The translations under genes and the position numbers were made by a program. Positions 38,801-48,500 of a stretch of 64,000 nt of DNA are shown piece after piece (the first letter of the stretch is position 1; the number at the start of each line of letters is the position of its first letter). The notes below the pieces were generated by a model. That model did not search any database, was not told the DNA's origin, and was given only the letters and a program-made list of their open reading frames with translations. This stretch comes from Amaranthus tricolor (Eukaryota > Streptophyta > Magnoliopsida > Caryophyllales > Amaranthaceae). The stretch spans positions 10,147,863 to 10,211,862 of the forward strand of contig NC_080058.1 of NCBI RefSeq assembly GCF_026212465.1, read 5' to 3'.

Positions 38801-41800
38801 CAACGCGAAATTATCATATCTGAGCGCCCAATTTATATTTTATAATTAATTTATATTTTTTTTATTTTATTTATTATAACTTTCTGTCGTTTTTCCATCT
38901 CATGCTCTTAATCATAATACTCAGTATCTGAAAGTTGTTACTTTTATATGATCTTAAGGTACACTAAGTTTGGTGGAGCAGTTCCTTACAGATTATTGAA
39001 AGGCGGTGTCGCATTGAGGACTAGGAGCAGGAGATCTAAGGTGGTGATGGAAGAGGAGGAAGAAGATGAAAGTGATGAAATGAGTTATACTTCTGAGAAA
39101 ATTAAAGAAAAGTGATGAAATGAGTTATACTTTTGCAATTTCTTATGCATAACTAAAATTTAGAAAAGACTTTTTGTGTAGTTAGGATTATTGATGTTTA
39201 TATTATTGGTAGGGAAAAAAATGTAATGGATCTATTTTAAATTTCGTCTAAACTATTAAATGAAATGAAAGTGGTTTATCAATTTCATAGGTTAATATTT
39301 TGTATTGGTTTATATTGTTATATGTTGATTTTAATACAGTATTAATTAGTCAGCAAATTAACCTGAACTTGGTAATTATATTGGTTGCAAAGTATGAACT
39401 ATGTTTATGCAATTTTGCAATTTCTGAGTTTTGTAAAATTTATACTTAATTTTTTAGAAAAGAAAAAGGCTTTACTAAATTACTGAGTTAATATATATTA
39501 ACTTATAATTTATATATTTATTTTATAAAAATTTATATTTAATTTAATTTTTATCATATAGAAATAATATAATTAAGTTTAATTTAATTATTTTATATAA
39601 AATTTTATTATATTTTGACAACTTAGAAGAATTATGTAGATAAGTTCGGTCCAAAACAGGTTCGGTACAAAATAGGTTCCAGGTTCGGTATAATACAGGT
39701 TCGGTACAATATAGATTCGGTCAAAAACGGTCGGTTAAAAACGGGTATTAAGCGGGTCGAAAACAGGTTTCGGTCTGAAAACAGGTTCGGTATCGGTCGG
39801 TCACGGTATGATAAAAACAGGTCGAAAACGGTTTTCGGTTTAAAACAGGTTCGGTACCGGTCGGTTTCGGTATGTGTAAAACAGGTCGGAAACGGTTTCG
39901 GTCACCATTCGGGTTCGGTAGCGGTCGGTATCTGGTCACTTGTATTCGGTCAAAAACGGGTTCGGTATCGGTCGGTAACAAGTCGGTAAAACAGGTTTCT
40001 GACCACATTTACAGCCCTACTTAGCGGTTTACTAAACAGATATAAAATATTGCATTCGAAGTAGATAGCATATAGAGAAATAAGTTTTTGTTATGCTAAA
40101 GTGAGATTTAAGTGTTTTAACAAACTATATATTTTGGGAAAAGATTGTATAATGCGTGAAGTTCAATTTTAAAAGAGGAACCATAGCTCATATTTGGCCT
40201 AAAGCCCCTAAAATTTTGTGGACGTACGCTTCTGATTATAAGCTCAATATAAACATGATATGGACAGATGCGTGTTTGGTTCATAGCTTTTTCCTTAGTT
40301 TTTTAGCTTGCTTTTGGTTTATTGGTTAGTCAAACTACCTTTTTAAGGAAAAAAAAATAATACTCCAGTTAATGGGACAACATTGTGTATGAATTAACTC
40401 GCAGATAATATTACCACAAATCCATTGTTCATCAACATCTTCCGTTGATTCTTCTCGACTCACACATTGAGGGTGATAAGCTTTGATACATTCCCTACAA
40501 AACCAAATCACTCGTGAGCGACTTAAACAATATGTGTATGGGAGTGGAAGAAGAGAACATAGCATAATGTTGAAAAGTTCAAACAAAGCACAATAGTCTG
40601 TAGGACCGGTAGAATTTTATTTTCTTTTTGCCTCCCTTCAAATAGAAAATAAATCGCACCAAAGAGTGTTAGTCACAAATGAAAAGAAAGAGTTATAGTA
40701 GAAGGTAGTATAAATAAATAAGGCCAATTTATAATATTGACAAATTATTTTTATGTGGAAAAATTTGATAGGGTGGGATTTTTAGAATATTAATTTATCT
40801 TTTTTTATTTTATTTACTTTATTAGTATTTATTATGTCTTTTTACTTTTTGTTTAATTTATAAATCACAATGATTGATTAAAAATTTGATAAATCTTACG
40901 TCTTACTTGTAACAATGATTGTGCAACGAGATGGGGGCCTGAGCTTGAATTTGACCCTTAAATGTATAAGCTTTTAACGAATTGGATGTTAAATGTACGA
41001 AACTTTATACGAGTAGGACCTTAATGGAGCAAGCTTTGAACGAGCTCTTAATTAAAAAATGAAAAGCGCTAAAAACAAATTTTATATGAATCTTAAATAA
41101 ACCTATATTATTATGAAAAAATTATCTAAAATAATCCAATTATTAAATAATTTTTCTATAATAGTTTTATCAATTAATTAATCATTAAAAATCTCAATTT
41201 TAGGAGATATTTGCCTATTAATTAACATATAAAAAAAGTCAGAGATATTTTTTTAATATTTTTTTGACATTTTATTTTAATTTATCTTTTTATATAAAAA
41301 ATAAAACTTGTTAAGCAAATTATCTCGTTATCGGATTTATTCTAGGCATATACTTTTTAAAGTTTGAATTATTCATGTTTAATCAATAAATTATTGTACA
41401 AAAATAAAAAAATTTGATTTTTTTGGTAATTTTTTTTTATTATTATTATTTGCTTGATTTTGTTGAGTATATACATAATGTAGCAAATTAAGAAAACATT
41501 AAAATAATCATACTATTGGTACTCTCCATTTACTATCTAGCTTTCCGTGCGATTTAACTTTAAAAAAATTATGTAGAATTTATAGTAAATTCGTTTTTGG
41601 ACAAAATAAAGTGGTAATAAGAATGAAAGAATAGTTTAATTTTGATTGAAAAACTTTTTGATTATTTTAATAGTTATGTTTGTCCAATTCTAATCATCTT
41701 ATTTTTTTCATAAAATTTATTCTAACGCATTATTATTGAAGAAGGTAGTATTAAATGGTAATGAAAATTTATAAACAAAAAAATCTTTTGTGATCAAAGT

Positions 41801-42173
41801 ACCATTATCATGGGAATAATATAGAACTTTTGATAAAATTTTATACTATAAATTATTTCTAAATTGTTCCTAAATTGTGAGACGGAGGGAATAGTTTTGA
41901 AAAATAGAAATCATTTCAAAAACAAGCACAACACTACAATAAGGGCAAGAAAAAAAACATTTGATTCACAAAACTTCAACAAACCACAAACTATGAATTG
42001 AATAGTTGAAAAAGAAGAGAATGAGGAAGGGAAAGAGAAAATGGAGAGAAATAAGAGACTAACTTGTGGTCACAGACCATAAGAAGACCACCATCTTTAC
42101 AAACAAAACAGTAATCTTCGGTGTTTTCTCCATTTTCAACCTTTTCTTTATCTCTTCTCTTCCTCTTCAGCAT
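17809..42173 (-). CDS. PHD-SWIB-Plus3 chromatin/transcription protein with duplicated Plus-3 module (14 exons, 818 aa)
   Basis: Exons on the minus strand: 42173-42064, 40494-40415, 26659-26472, 23705-22769, 22132-22029, 21468-21409, 21066-21016, 20921-20851, 20646-20198, 19636-19533, 18902-18843, 18465-18415, 18337-18267, 17929-17809. The start is the ATG opening a basic stretch (MLKRKRRDKEK). A PHD-like zinc finger spans about residues 20-110 (CFVC, CDHKEC, YHPQC, CLIC, CNDC). A SWIB domain follows (about 234-313), then Plus-3 domain 1 (about 390-493), a helical region, Plus-3 domain 2 (about 634-738) and a second helical end. The order fits plant proteins such as Arabidopsis At5g08430 and the longer NERD/C3H44 type, which act in chromatin and transcription; Plus-3 domains are known from the elongation factor Rtf1. 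I see no GYF or CCCH domain. Intron 2 is 13.75 kb; introns 8 and 13 are U12-type. Confidence 0.85.
17930..18266 (-). other. U12-type AT-AC intron, module 2 (intron 13)
   Basis: The 5' end is ATATCCTTC; the branch motif TCCTTGAC lies just upstream of ...TTTTCAC. Splicing joins phase 2 to phase 2 and gives ...QRAK-LFEYRRKK. It is a duplicate of the intron in module 1. Confidence 0.85.
19065..19190 (+). repeat. SINE-like remnant in module 2
   Basis: It is the same element as in modules 1 and 3 (TATATCACTAACAATGGTAA, then GCATACATCTGA), at the equivalent place in the equivalent intron. Confidence 0.45.
20647..20850 (-). other. U12-type AT-AC intron, module 1 (intron 8)
   Basis: The intron opens with ATATCCTTC, the U12 5' splice consensus. 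Near its end it has TCCTTGAC, the U12 branch-site consensus, about 17 nt before the terminal AC. No GT donor remains: the spot where modules 2 and 3 read CAGTT here reads TAATT. Joining at AT-AC restores codons ...RRAK-LFEYYRK, matching the family. Confidence 0.85.
21640..21755 (+). repeat. SINE-like remnant in module 1
   Basis: The motif ATTATATAAATAAC..AGGTAAGGCTGCGTAC resembles the conserved core of plant SINEs of the Au type (known family, recognised by eye). It is in the intron between the 104-nt and 60-nt exons, on the strand opposite to the gene. Confidence 0.45.
27115..27370. repeat. Fold-back repeat in intron 2
   Basis: The left arm (ATAATTATCCCAACTATCC, later CAAGTATGGTGTGTACATTC) is mirrored by the right arm (AAGTACACCCCATACTTAGG, later ATAGTTGGGATTATTAT) with mismatches. 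A MITE-like hairpin is likely; I did not find a convincing target duplication. Confidence 0.5.
27965..32233 (+). pseudogene. Decayed Ty3/gypsy retrotransposon pol remnant
   Basis: Pieces in element order are: an RNase H-like segment (28075-28425, with DASGVGIRAIL and PLAYLSEKL), a 1-kb insertion, an integrase zinc-finger-like fragment (about 31059-31140, with CVACLKIK) and a C-terminal integrase-linked segment (31895-32230, with KLDGPFKVL and NTFNVSDLIPF). Frames are broken by many stops and shifts; long intervening parts (29440-31050) are unrecognisable, and I found no LTRs. This is an old, inactive copy of an endogenous plant retrotransposon. Confidence 0.75.
28426..29438. mobile_element. 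Non-autonomous hAT-type element (1013 bp) inside the gypsy remnant
   Basis: The ends are CTTAGTTTTAA and its inverse TTAAAACTAAG. The flanks CTCTATCT and CTTTATCT form an 8-bp target duplication with one mismatch. Just inside each end lies a GC-rich tract full of GCGCC-type motifs in opposite orientation, as in fold-back hATs. It has no transposase; the pyrimidine-rich frame near 28737-28952 is low complexity. Confidence 0.7.
32800..33130 (+). pseudogene. Degenerate fragment resembling the plant mobile domain (PMD/MAIN-like)
   Basis: Translation in shifting frames gives pieces such as RHRIHVEVWNKRD and YMSWYRCITR followed by NPDVRPP, reminiscent of the plant mobile domain carried by some Mutator-like and gypsy elements. 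It is broken by frame changes and stops. The assignment rests on motif memory only. Confidence 0.3.
33996..40019 (+). mobile_element. hAT-family DNA transposon, 6024 bp, near complete
   Basis: The 12-bp ends are perfect inverted copies (TAGGGCTGTAAA / TTTACAGCCCTA), flanked by a perfect 8-bp duplication CTTAGCGG at 33988-33995 and 40020-40027. Subterminal regions (about 34010-34480 and 39640-40010) are packed with GGTCGGT/TTCGGT-type motifs, likely transposase binding sites (inference). Between them lie a 5' leader with CT-rich stretches (about 35800-36230), a probable leader intron with a short repeat of TTGCTGTATTG type (36525-36690), and the transposase gene. The perfect target duplication implies a fairly recent insertion. 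Confidence 0.93.
37000..38823 (+). pseudogene. hAT transposase with BED zinc finger, one in-frame stop
   Basis: The 608-codon frame is complete except for a TAA at 38218-38220, after residue 406. Domain order: BED zinc finger (about 20-70; CKYC...RHTEGC), RNase H-like catalytic core with CDGWTS (first acidic residue) and TLDNASSN (second), the CAHILNLIV helix and RWNSTYDMI, a DUF4413-like segment (LLDPRFKM), and the C-terminal dimerisation region with SVASESAFSVGG (third acidic residue) and LLPKNVEIL. This is the RICESLEEPER/Dayslee-type layout. Such enzymes cut and paste hAT elements via the terminal repeats. The stop would remove the dimerisation region, so this copy is probably inactive unless the stop is polymorphic. 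Confidence 0.88.
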
Positions 42174-42559
42174 TGCTTTTTTTGATTATGGAGGTTGGAA
42201 ACTTTTCTTCCTTTTTTTGTTTGATTTGATGATTAATTGTCAGAAGAAGAAGAGACTGAGAGTGGGCGACAGCCAAGAAGGAGTTGGAGCTTACTAAAAT
42301 TGTTGATATAGACTGAAAATGGAAATAATATTCTTGTATGCCAACTAACGCAATAAATCTTCCTTGATATCCTCTCTTTACGGTCTTACTCTCTCTACTC
42401 TCTAGTCTCTAGGGTGGGGGCATTGGATAACAAGTGACAACAACTCTAAAAGAGGTTTTTTTTTATAGATGTGTTTTTTTTTGACTGGCTTGATATTATA
42501 AAAAAAAAAATAAACTTAAAAACAAATATGTGTATTTTAATTTATTTAGAGTTGGAATT

Positions 42560-42985
42560 TTTAACTTTTTTAGTTGTTAAACTATTAAAATTACTAATTT
42601 AACATATCAAAGTTGGTATTCTAACCTGTTAAAGCTAGTATACTAACCTGTTAAAGTTGATATTTTAACCTTTTTAAATTGTTATTTTAACCTATTAAAA
42701 TTTGATGTTTTAACATGTTGAAGTTGGTATTTTAACCTGTTGAAGTTGATATTTTAAAATTAGTGTTTTAACCAACTAGAACAGATTAAAACTTAGGTTA
42801 AAATACCAACTTCAAGATGTTGCAATACCAATTTTTATAGGTTAAAATACCAACTTGAATAAGTTAAATTACCAACTTCAACAGGTTAAAACTCCAACTC
42901 CAAATTCTATTTTAATGGCTTAAAAACCTATTCGAATAGGTTAAAAAAAAAAGCAACTTCAATAGGTTAAAACAGATTAAAAAGC
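42560..42985. repeat. Fold-back element whose arms are degenerate arrays of a 22-23 bp unit
   Basis: The left arm repeats GTTGAAGTTGGTATTTTAAC-type units. The right arm repeats the inverse, GGTTAAAATACCAACTTCAA. The switch of orientation is near 42785. Unit copies drift, so the hairpin is imperfect. A similar kind of sequence, in one orientation only, is present at 4565-4940. Confidence 0.65.
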
Positions 42986-43854
42986 ACATTTTATATTTAA
43001 ATTACATTTGGGCTAGGTCTGAGAGACACCTCTTTAAAATACCGTCTCTCAGGAGAGTGGCTAATTGGATAAACTTTTTTAAAATTAGAATATTTGAGTT
43101 TTATGTAATAAACCAGTTTTTTTCTTTAAACAAATTCTCATGTAAGACGATATCTTAAAGAGAGTCTTATACCTTCATTTCACAACATCAACAAAAACAG
43201 CTTTCTCCCTAATTGGGAGGTTGTTTGAGGAATCTAAAAATATTTAATGCTATGTTTGAAAATAATGATTTCATTTGAAAATTTAGAATTGGCTAAAATT
43301 TATTGTTTGACAAATCAAAAATTTTCAAATGTGAATTTAAATCAAATTCTATCATTATTTTTAAAGTAGTTAAAATTGATAATTTACAAGTGACTACCTA
43401 AACTTAATCATTCTCAAATTTTTCATTTATAATTTAATAATTAAAATTCATAATTTAAAATAAAATATTTCTTCACAAACGCTGCGTAAAATCATTCTAT
43501 CTTCGTCAAAAAATTATTTTGGAAAAAGTGCAGAACTCAGTTGTTTGGGTTCGAGTAATATTGTCTTACCTGAATAAGGTAATGGAGAAATTAATCATGA
43601 TGATGAATTTTCTATTTCTTATAGGATACAAATTAGTCAGACTTTATACACTTGTAAATATACTAATTTAATGCTTTTTATATATGATTCTGCACTACAA
43701 AAATATAAAAACTTAATATTACTACACTTAACATTGAGAAGAATTAAATACAAACCCACTTAATTATATTTTATTGTACTCTATATTCTAGTCTTTTTGC
43801 ATTATTTAAATCACCATGTCACAACTTTATCACCTAAAATTGTAGAAATATGGG

Positions 43855-44545
43855 ACTAAGTAGGATGGACAATCAGATCTGAGTCGAATTCGCACACTAA
43901 TTATTTTATTAGACGTAGAATCCGACCTAGATTCATAAGGTTTGAATAATTTAGATTTGAACCCAAACCCTTTGGATCTGACGGGTCTAGGGTCTAGATC
44001 TCTGGGTCTAAAATATCTTTTCCTGAAAATTTTTTAAAAATATATTATACAATTTTCGATCATTCGTATACAAGTATTTAAACATTTTCGACTAACAATG
44101 TTCTTCTAATACTTTATACTAATTAAGCGAATAAATATATTAAGTTTTCCAACATTCAAGTTCTTATAACGAAATATTTATCAAATCTTTTAATTTTTAA
44201 ACTATAGATACAATGTCCACATTTCAACTTACATGAACCAATAAAGTTCAAAATCACGTAATGTTTAGAAATATAATAAAATTCCAAATCCAACAATTAA
44301 ATACACATGATAACTAATACATAATTTAAAAAAAAAGATGTAAATCGGTCTAGGGGTCGGATCTGGATCCGATATGGGTCTCAAACGTGTGGACCTGAAC
44401 CCAAACACGAACCTTAAGGTCATGGACTCAGATTCAACCCTGGTTCATAGGGTTTAAAAATAGGTGGATCCAGACCCTTAAATTAGGATCGGATCCGCTC
44501 TAGACCTTTAGCGTTCAAGACCCATGCCCATCCTTAAGACTAAGG
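43855..44545. repeat. Possible fold-back/MITE rich in GGGTCT motifs
   Basis: Inverted similarity is visible between the left end (TAGGATGGACAATCAGATC and nearby GGGTCTAG motifs) and the right end (GGATCGGATCCGCTCTAGAC, GCCCATCCTTA). The middle is AT-rich. The boundaries are approximate and the target duplication is unresolved. Confidence 0.4.
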
Positions 44546-45524
44546 AGTGTTAATTTAAAATAAAATGCAAGTTAAGAGCAATTAATAGAAAAGTTAAAAT
44601 TTAAAAATTTCAGCTTTATTCTCTCAGATAATAAATATTGCAAATTTTGATTAACATACAAAAATCCCACCATCATATCATTTATTTATCTAAAGTAAAT
44701 TTTAGTTACTTAAAATGTTAACATCGTTTCTTGTGACCATATACTGATGTAAATACCTTATGCAATAACAAGGAGATTAAATGCATCTTTATATAAGCTT
44801 AAGAATGCAACAAAAAACAATCAAAAAGTACTTTAGATGAGTAAATGATATAAAGGTAGGATTTCTATATTTAATCATAATGTGAGATTTTTATTATCTG
44901 AGAAGGTAAAGGTAAAATTATTAAATTGTAATTTTCTTTATTAATAAATGGTGCCAACAAATAAATGAGACCCATGTGCCCAAAATATTTTAATGTTTTA
45001 TTTATAGATACATAATTCAAATAATTGTACAAATTCTCAAATAAGACTATCTTACGATGAGATTTTCTTTATTGGATTGACTCAATATAAATTTATAATT
45101 TTAAAGTAATTACTTATGACCAAGTAATCACTTCAATCTTAAAGTGATCAATTATAACCTTAGGGGATGTTTGGTATCAGAAATGTAAATGTAATGGAAA
45201 GAGAATGGGTAGAAAAGAGCAAAGGTAACGATAAATGTTATCATTAATGAGTGTTTGATATGAAGAACAATAACATGATTGAAAAAATACGGATAAACAC
45301 CTCAATTTATTTTCGGTAACCGGTCTAAGCACCCTTACATCAACCACCCCACAACACAGCAGCCTCCCAATTTCCCACCATTACTCAACCGCAACATACC
45401 ACTATCAATAATTAAAGTAAAAGTCATATTTCTTCTTTTGCAATTTTGTCTTAGAAATTCATTTTGAGTTTCAATTGATGGATTTCAATAGTCACATATT
45501 AATTTGAATTTCAATTTGTAATAA

Positions 45525-48500
45525 CACTACAAGAAAAGTTATTTTTAGCAACAGAAAAAGTCGTTGCTAAAAACCTGATTTCATTGTTAAAAATGATTTT
45601 TGCAACGAATTCCATTGTTGCGGGTACAGCCGTAGCTAAAGCTTTTAGCAACGACTATAGTGGCTGCAAAAGGTATCTGTTTTTTGCAACGAGTTCTATT
45701 GTTGCAAAAGAAGTATCGTTGCAATTCCTTCCAACGTTTTTAGCAACAAAAAAGCTCGTTGCCAAATTTTCTACATTTTTAGCTACAACTGTTTTCGTTG
45801 TTAAATATCTGTTTTTCACAACAATTCAAGTTGTTGCAATACATGATAGTCAATCTTTTGCAACGACTTTACTGTAGGGAAAACAATTAAGTAAAATTTG
45901 TTATTAATGTTTTTAGCAACAACTATTACCGTTGCAAAAAACATACACATTTTTCGCAACGACTTTGTTATCTTCTGAAACAACCTACAATCTATATATA
46001 AACTAGACAATTAAAATAATAAATAATTTATCACTAACTAAACTAATATCACCGATTATCTTTATATATTAATTCGTATCCCAAAATATCACACGTCCCA
46101 AATATTATCGTGTGTCAAAAATATACGTAATTCATATACATGTAACGGATAACCAATTTTCCAAAATAATTCTCCTACCATATACAAGTTTTCATGCAAA
46201 AATTTACAAGTGAAAGGCACTTTGAAAAAGTCCAAAAATTTACAATTGCACATATAGCTACTTCATAACCCAAAACATCGTGCATCCAAAATGCTTGTAG
46301 CTATCACCAACTTTGTCATTGACTACAAAAAATTTTCAACGAAGATATGTTTGCCTACACCAAATAATTTTGTTAGTAATTAAGAATCAAATGAGCCCCA
46401 ATATAGAGTACTTTATAGGGAAAACATTTAGCATGATATTCACAATCAAACCATCCCTACACTTTTTGTTGAGACATAATAAGCAAAGCATTTAGCATGA
46501 TATTCACTAACAAAAGCATTACGTGTATAGGGAAAGCATTTAAAATTTAGCATCAAATTCACAATCAAACCATCACAATTCAACTCAAACATAGCATGAA
46601 GCATATGCCAAAGACCAAAAGCGTATGCTTAGTTCTCTTGTCAGAATTCCGATTTTTAGAGTTCCTCTCACTTATGACCTGCATGATAATTACAAAAGTT
46701 GATGCCAATCAAGTTCTTGCTATTATTGGTAATTCCTAAATGGCATCATTGACGAGAAGATACATCAAAAACATTTATGTTTAGACAAATGGATGTATCC
46801 ATGCATGTTAGTTTTACATATACATCGGCTCAATGTTGAGTTGTTTACTTACATAAATAGTTCATAAATAGTACATAGTTTAATTAAAGAAATACCTTAA
46901 ATTTGTCAGATCCGTAATACTTGATCAGATATTCCCATTGAGGTTGGGGTAAGTCAAGAGGAGGATTCTTTTTGCGCTCCTCGTTAGTTTTTTCGCATCT
47001 CGCACTTTTGTAGTAATTGTGCAACCTACACTTGTACAATCTATATAAACGTTGCATGGTCTCTAAGACAAATGCATACATTCGGAAGTAGTAACTAGAC
47101 TTATCAATTTCAAACTTCTCCTGCACAAAGAAGGTAAGATGATAAGTACAACTAAAACCAGAAAGATAATAGTCACTTCGACTGCATATTTTCTTTCCCC
47201 CTCCTCTCCCAACCATCTTTTATCTATTCAGATATTTTTGCAAAATTATCAAACAAAAGGTAGCTTCAACAATAAACAATATATTTCAAGATAGAGCGGA
47301 AAAAATAAACAATAGTAGCCGAATTGTTCATATAGATAACAAGAAAGATGATAGTGAATGTAAATGTTGTACAACATAACATAATCAAGGAGAAGAATCA
47401 AAATCAAATTTCTTCTTCAACTTCACTCGATTCCTCAAAGACTTCAATTTTACCATCATTAATGAAATTGTCATCTTCCAATATTTGTGTAACCATTTGC
47501 ACTACATGTTCTCCTTTATAATCCATAAACATATTTGTAGCCAACGACGAACTAACTCTGAAATTGTCTGTATATACGCAATTAGTACATTCAGCTTCAA
47601 TATTAGCTTCCACCTCTACTTGTTGAAAGGCATCTACATCTATACCCTCCTTATCTAGATCACTAGCACTCATATTATACAAATCCCTTGGTTATGCTTT
47701 TATAACAACTTCCCAATTCTCATTGTTTTCATCTTCTATGTAAAATACTTGCTCCACTTGGGATTCTAGCACAAACACATCATCCGACTTTAAAAGTCTA
47801 TTCTTATTCATACTAACCAAACCATGCTCATCTACCTTATACCCTCTACCAAGGTTTTCTACATCAAACCAACTGCATTTGAACACAAATATATGATTTT
47901 CTCCAGGATAACGCATTTGATATATGTCTCTCAAAACGCCATAGTATTCCTTATCTGAAACATCATCACCACGCACCATGACACCTGAATTTTGTGTTTC
48001 CCTATTTTCTGACCTATCACTGGTGTGGAAACGGAAACCATTTACAATATATACTATGTAATGCCCTACAACTCTAGAAAGACCACAAACCAAATTGTAC
48101 AAGTCTTTATTACAGCGTCCAAGTTTATAAATTTTTTGTACCTAAATGAACAAATGTTAACATACTTTATTAGCAAAATGGCTTACTGGACAAACTTAAG
48201 AAGGAAACCATTTACAATGTATTACTTAAAAGCTTTCTTACTTGATTTTGTATCCATTTGGAAAATTGTTCTTTGTGCCTCCGTTCTACATTTCTTGGAT
48301 ATTACTTCTCCAATTCCAACTTATGTATTCTATGACACCATATAAAAACAAATAAAAAACTGGCTTCTATAGCCTAAAATATACTATACAATTCAAACTA
48401 ATTAAACATAAGGAATAAAAATGGCTTGCTGGACAAACTTAAGAAGTGGATCGTAGTTTTGAAGAATATAAAAATGGATTTGATCACACTCTAGATGATC

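Larger units (their letters stand above)
26660..40414 (-). other. Giant intron 2 (13.75 kb) of the PHD-SWIB-Plus3 gene, filled with transposons
   Basis: The donor GTAATA at 40414 and the acceptor TTTCTTTCAG at 26660 join phase 1 to phase 1 and fuse ...EQWICG to DWHYCLIC, restoring the zinc-ligand series of the finger. The intron contains the 6.0-kb hAT element, a decayed Ty3/gypsy element with a nested hAT, a plant-mobile-domain-like remnant and fold-back repeats, each listed separately. The rest (26660-27110, 27370-27960, 33130-33990) shows no recognisable feature beyond AT-rich DNA. Confidence 0.8.
42174..45162. other. 5' flank of the PHD-SWIB-Plus3 gene and repeat-rich spacer
   Basis: The first 250 bp upstream of the ATG at 42173 contain a CT-rich stretch (near 42365-42415), probably leader or promoter; I cannot assign elements. 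Beyond it lie two fold-back repeats listed separately. The remainder (43190-43850 and 44550-45160) is AT-rich and shows no gene. Confidence 0.4.
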
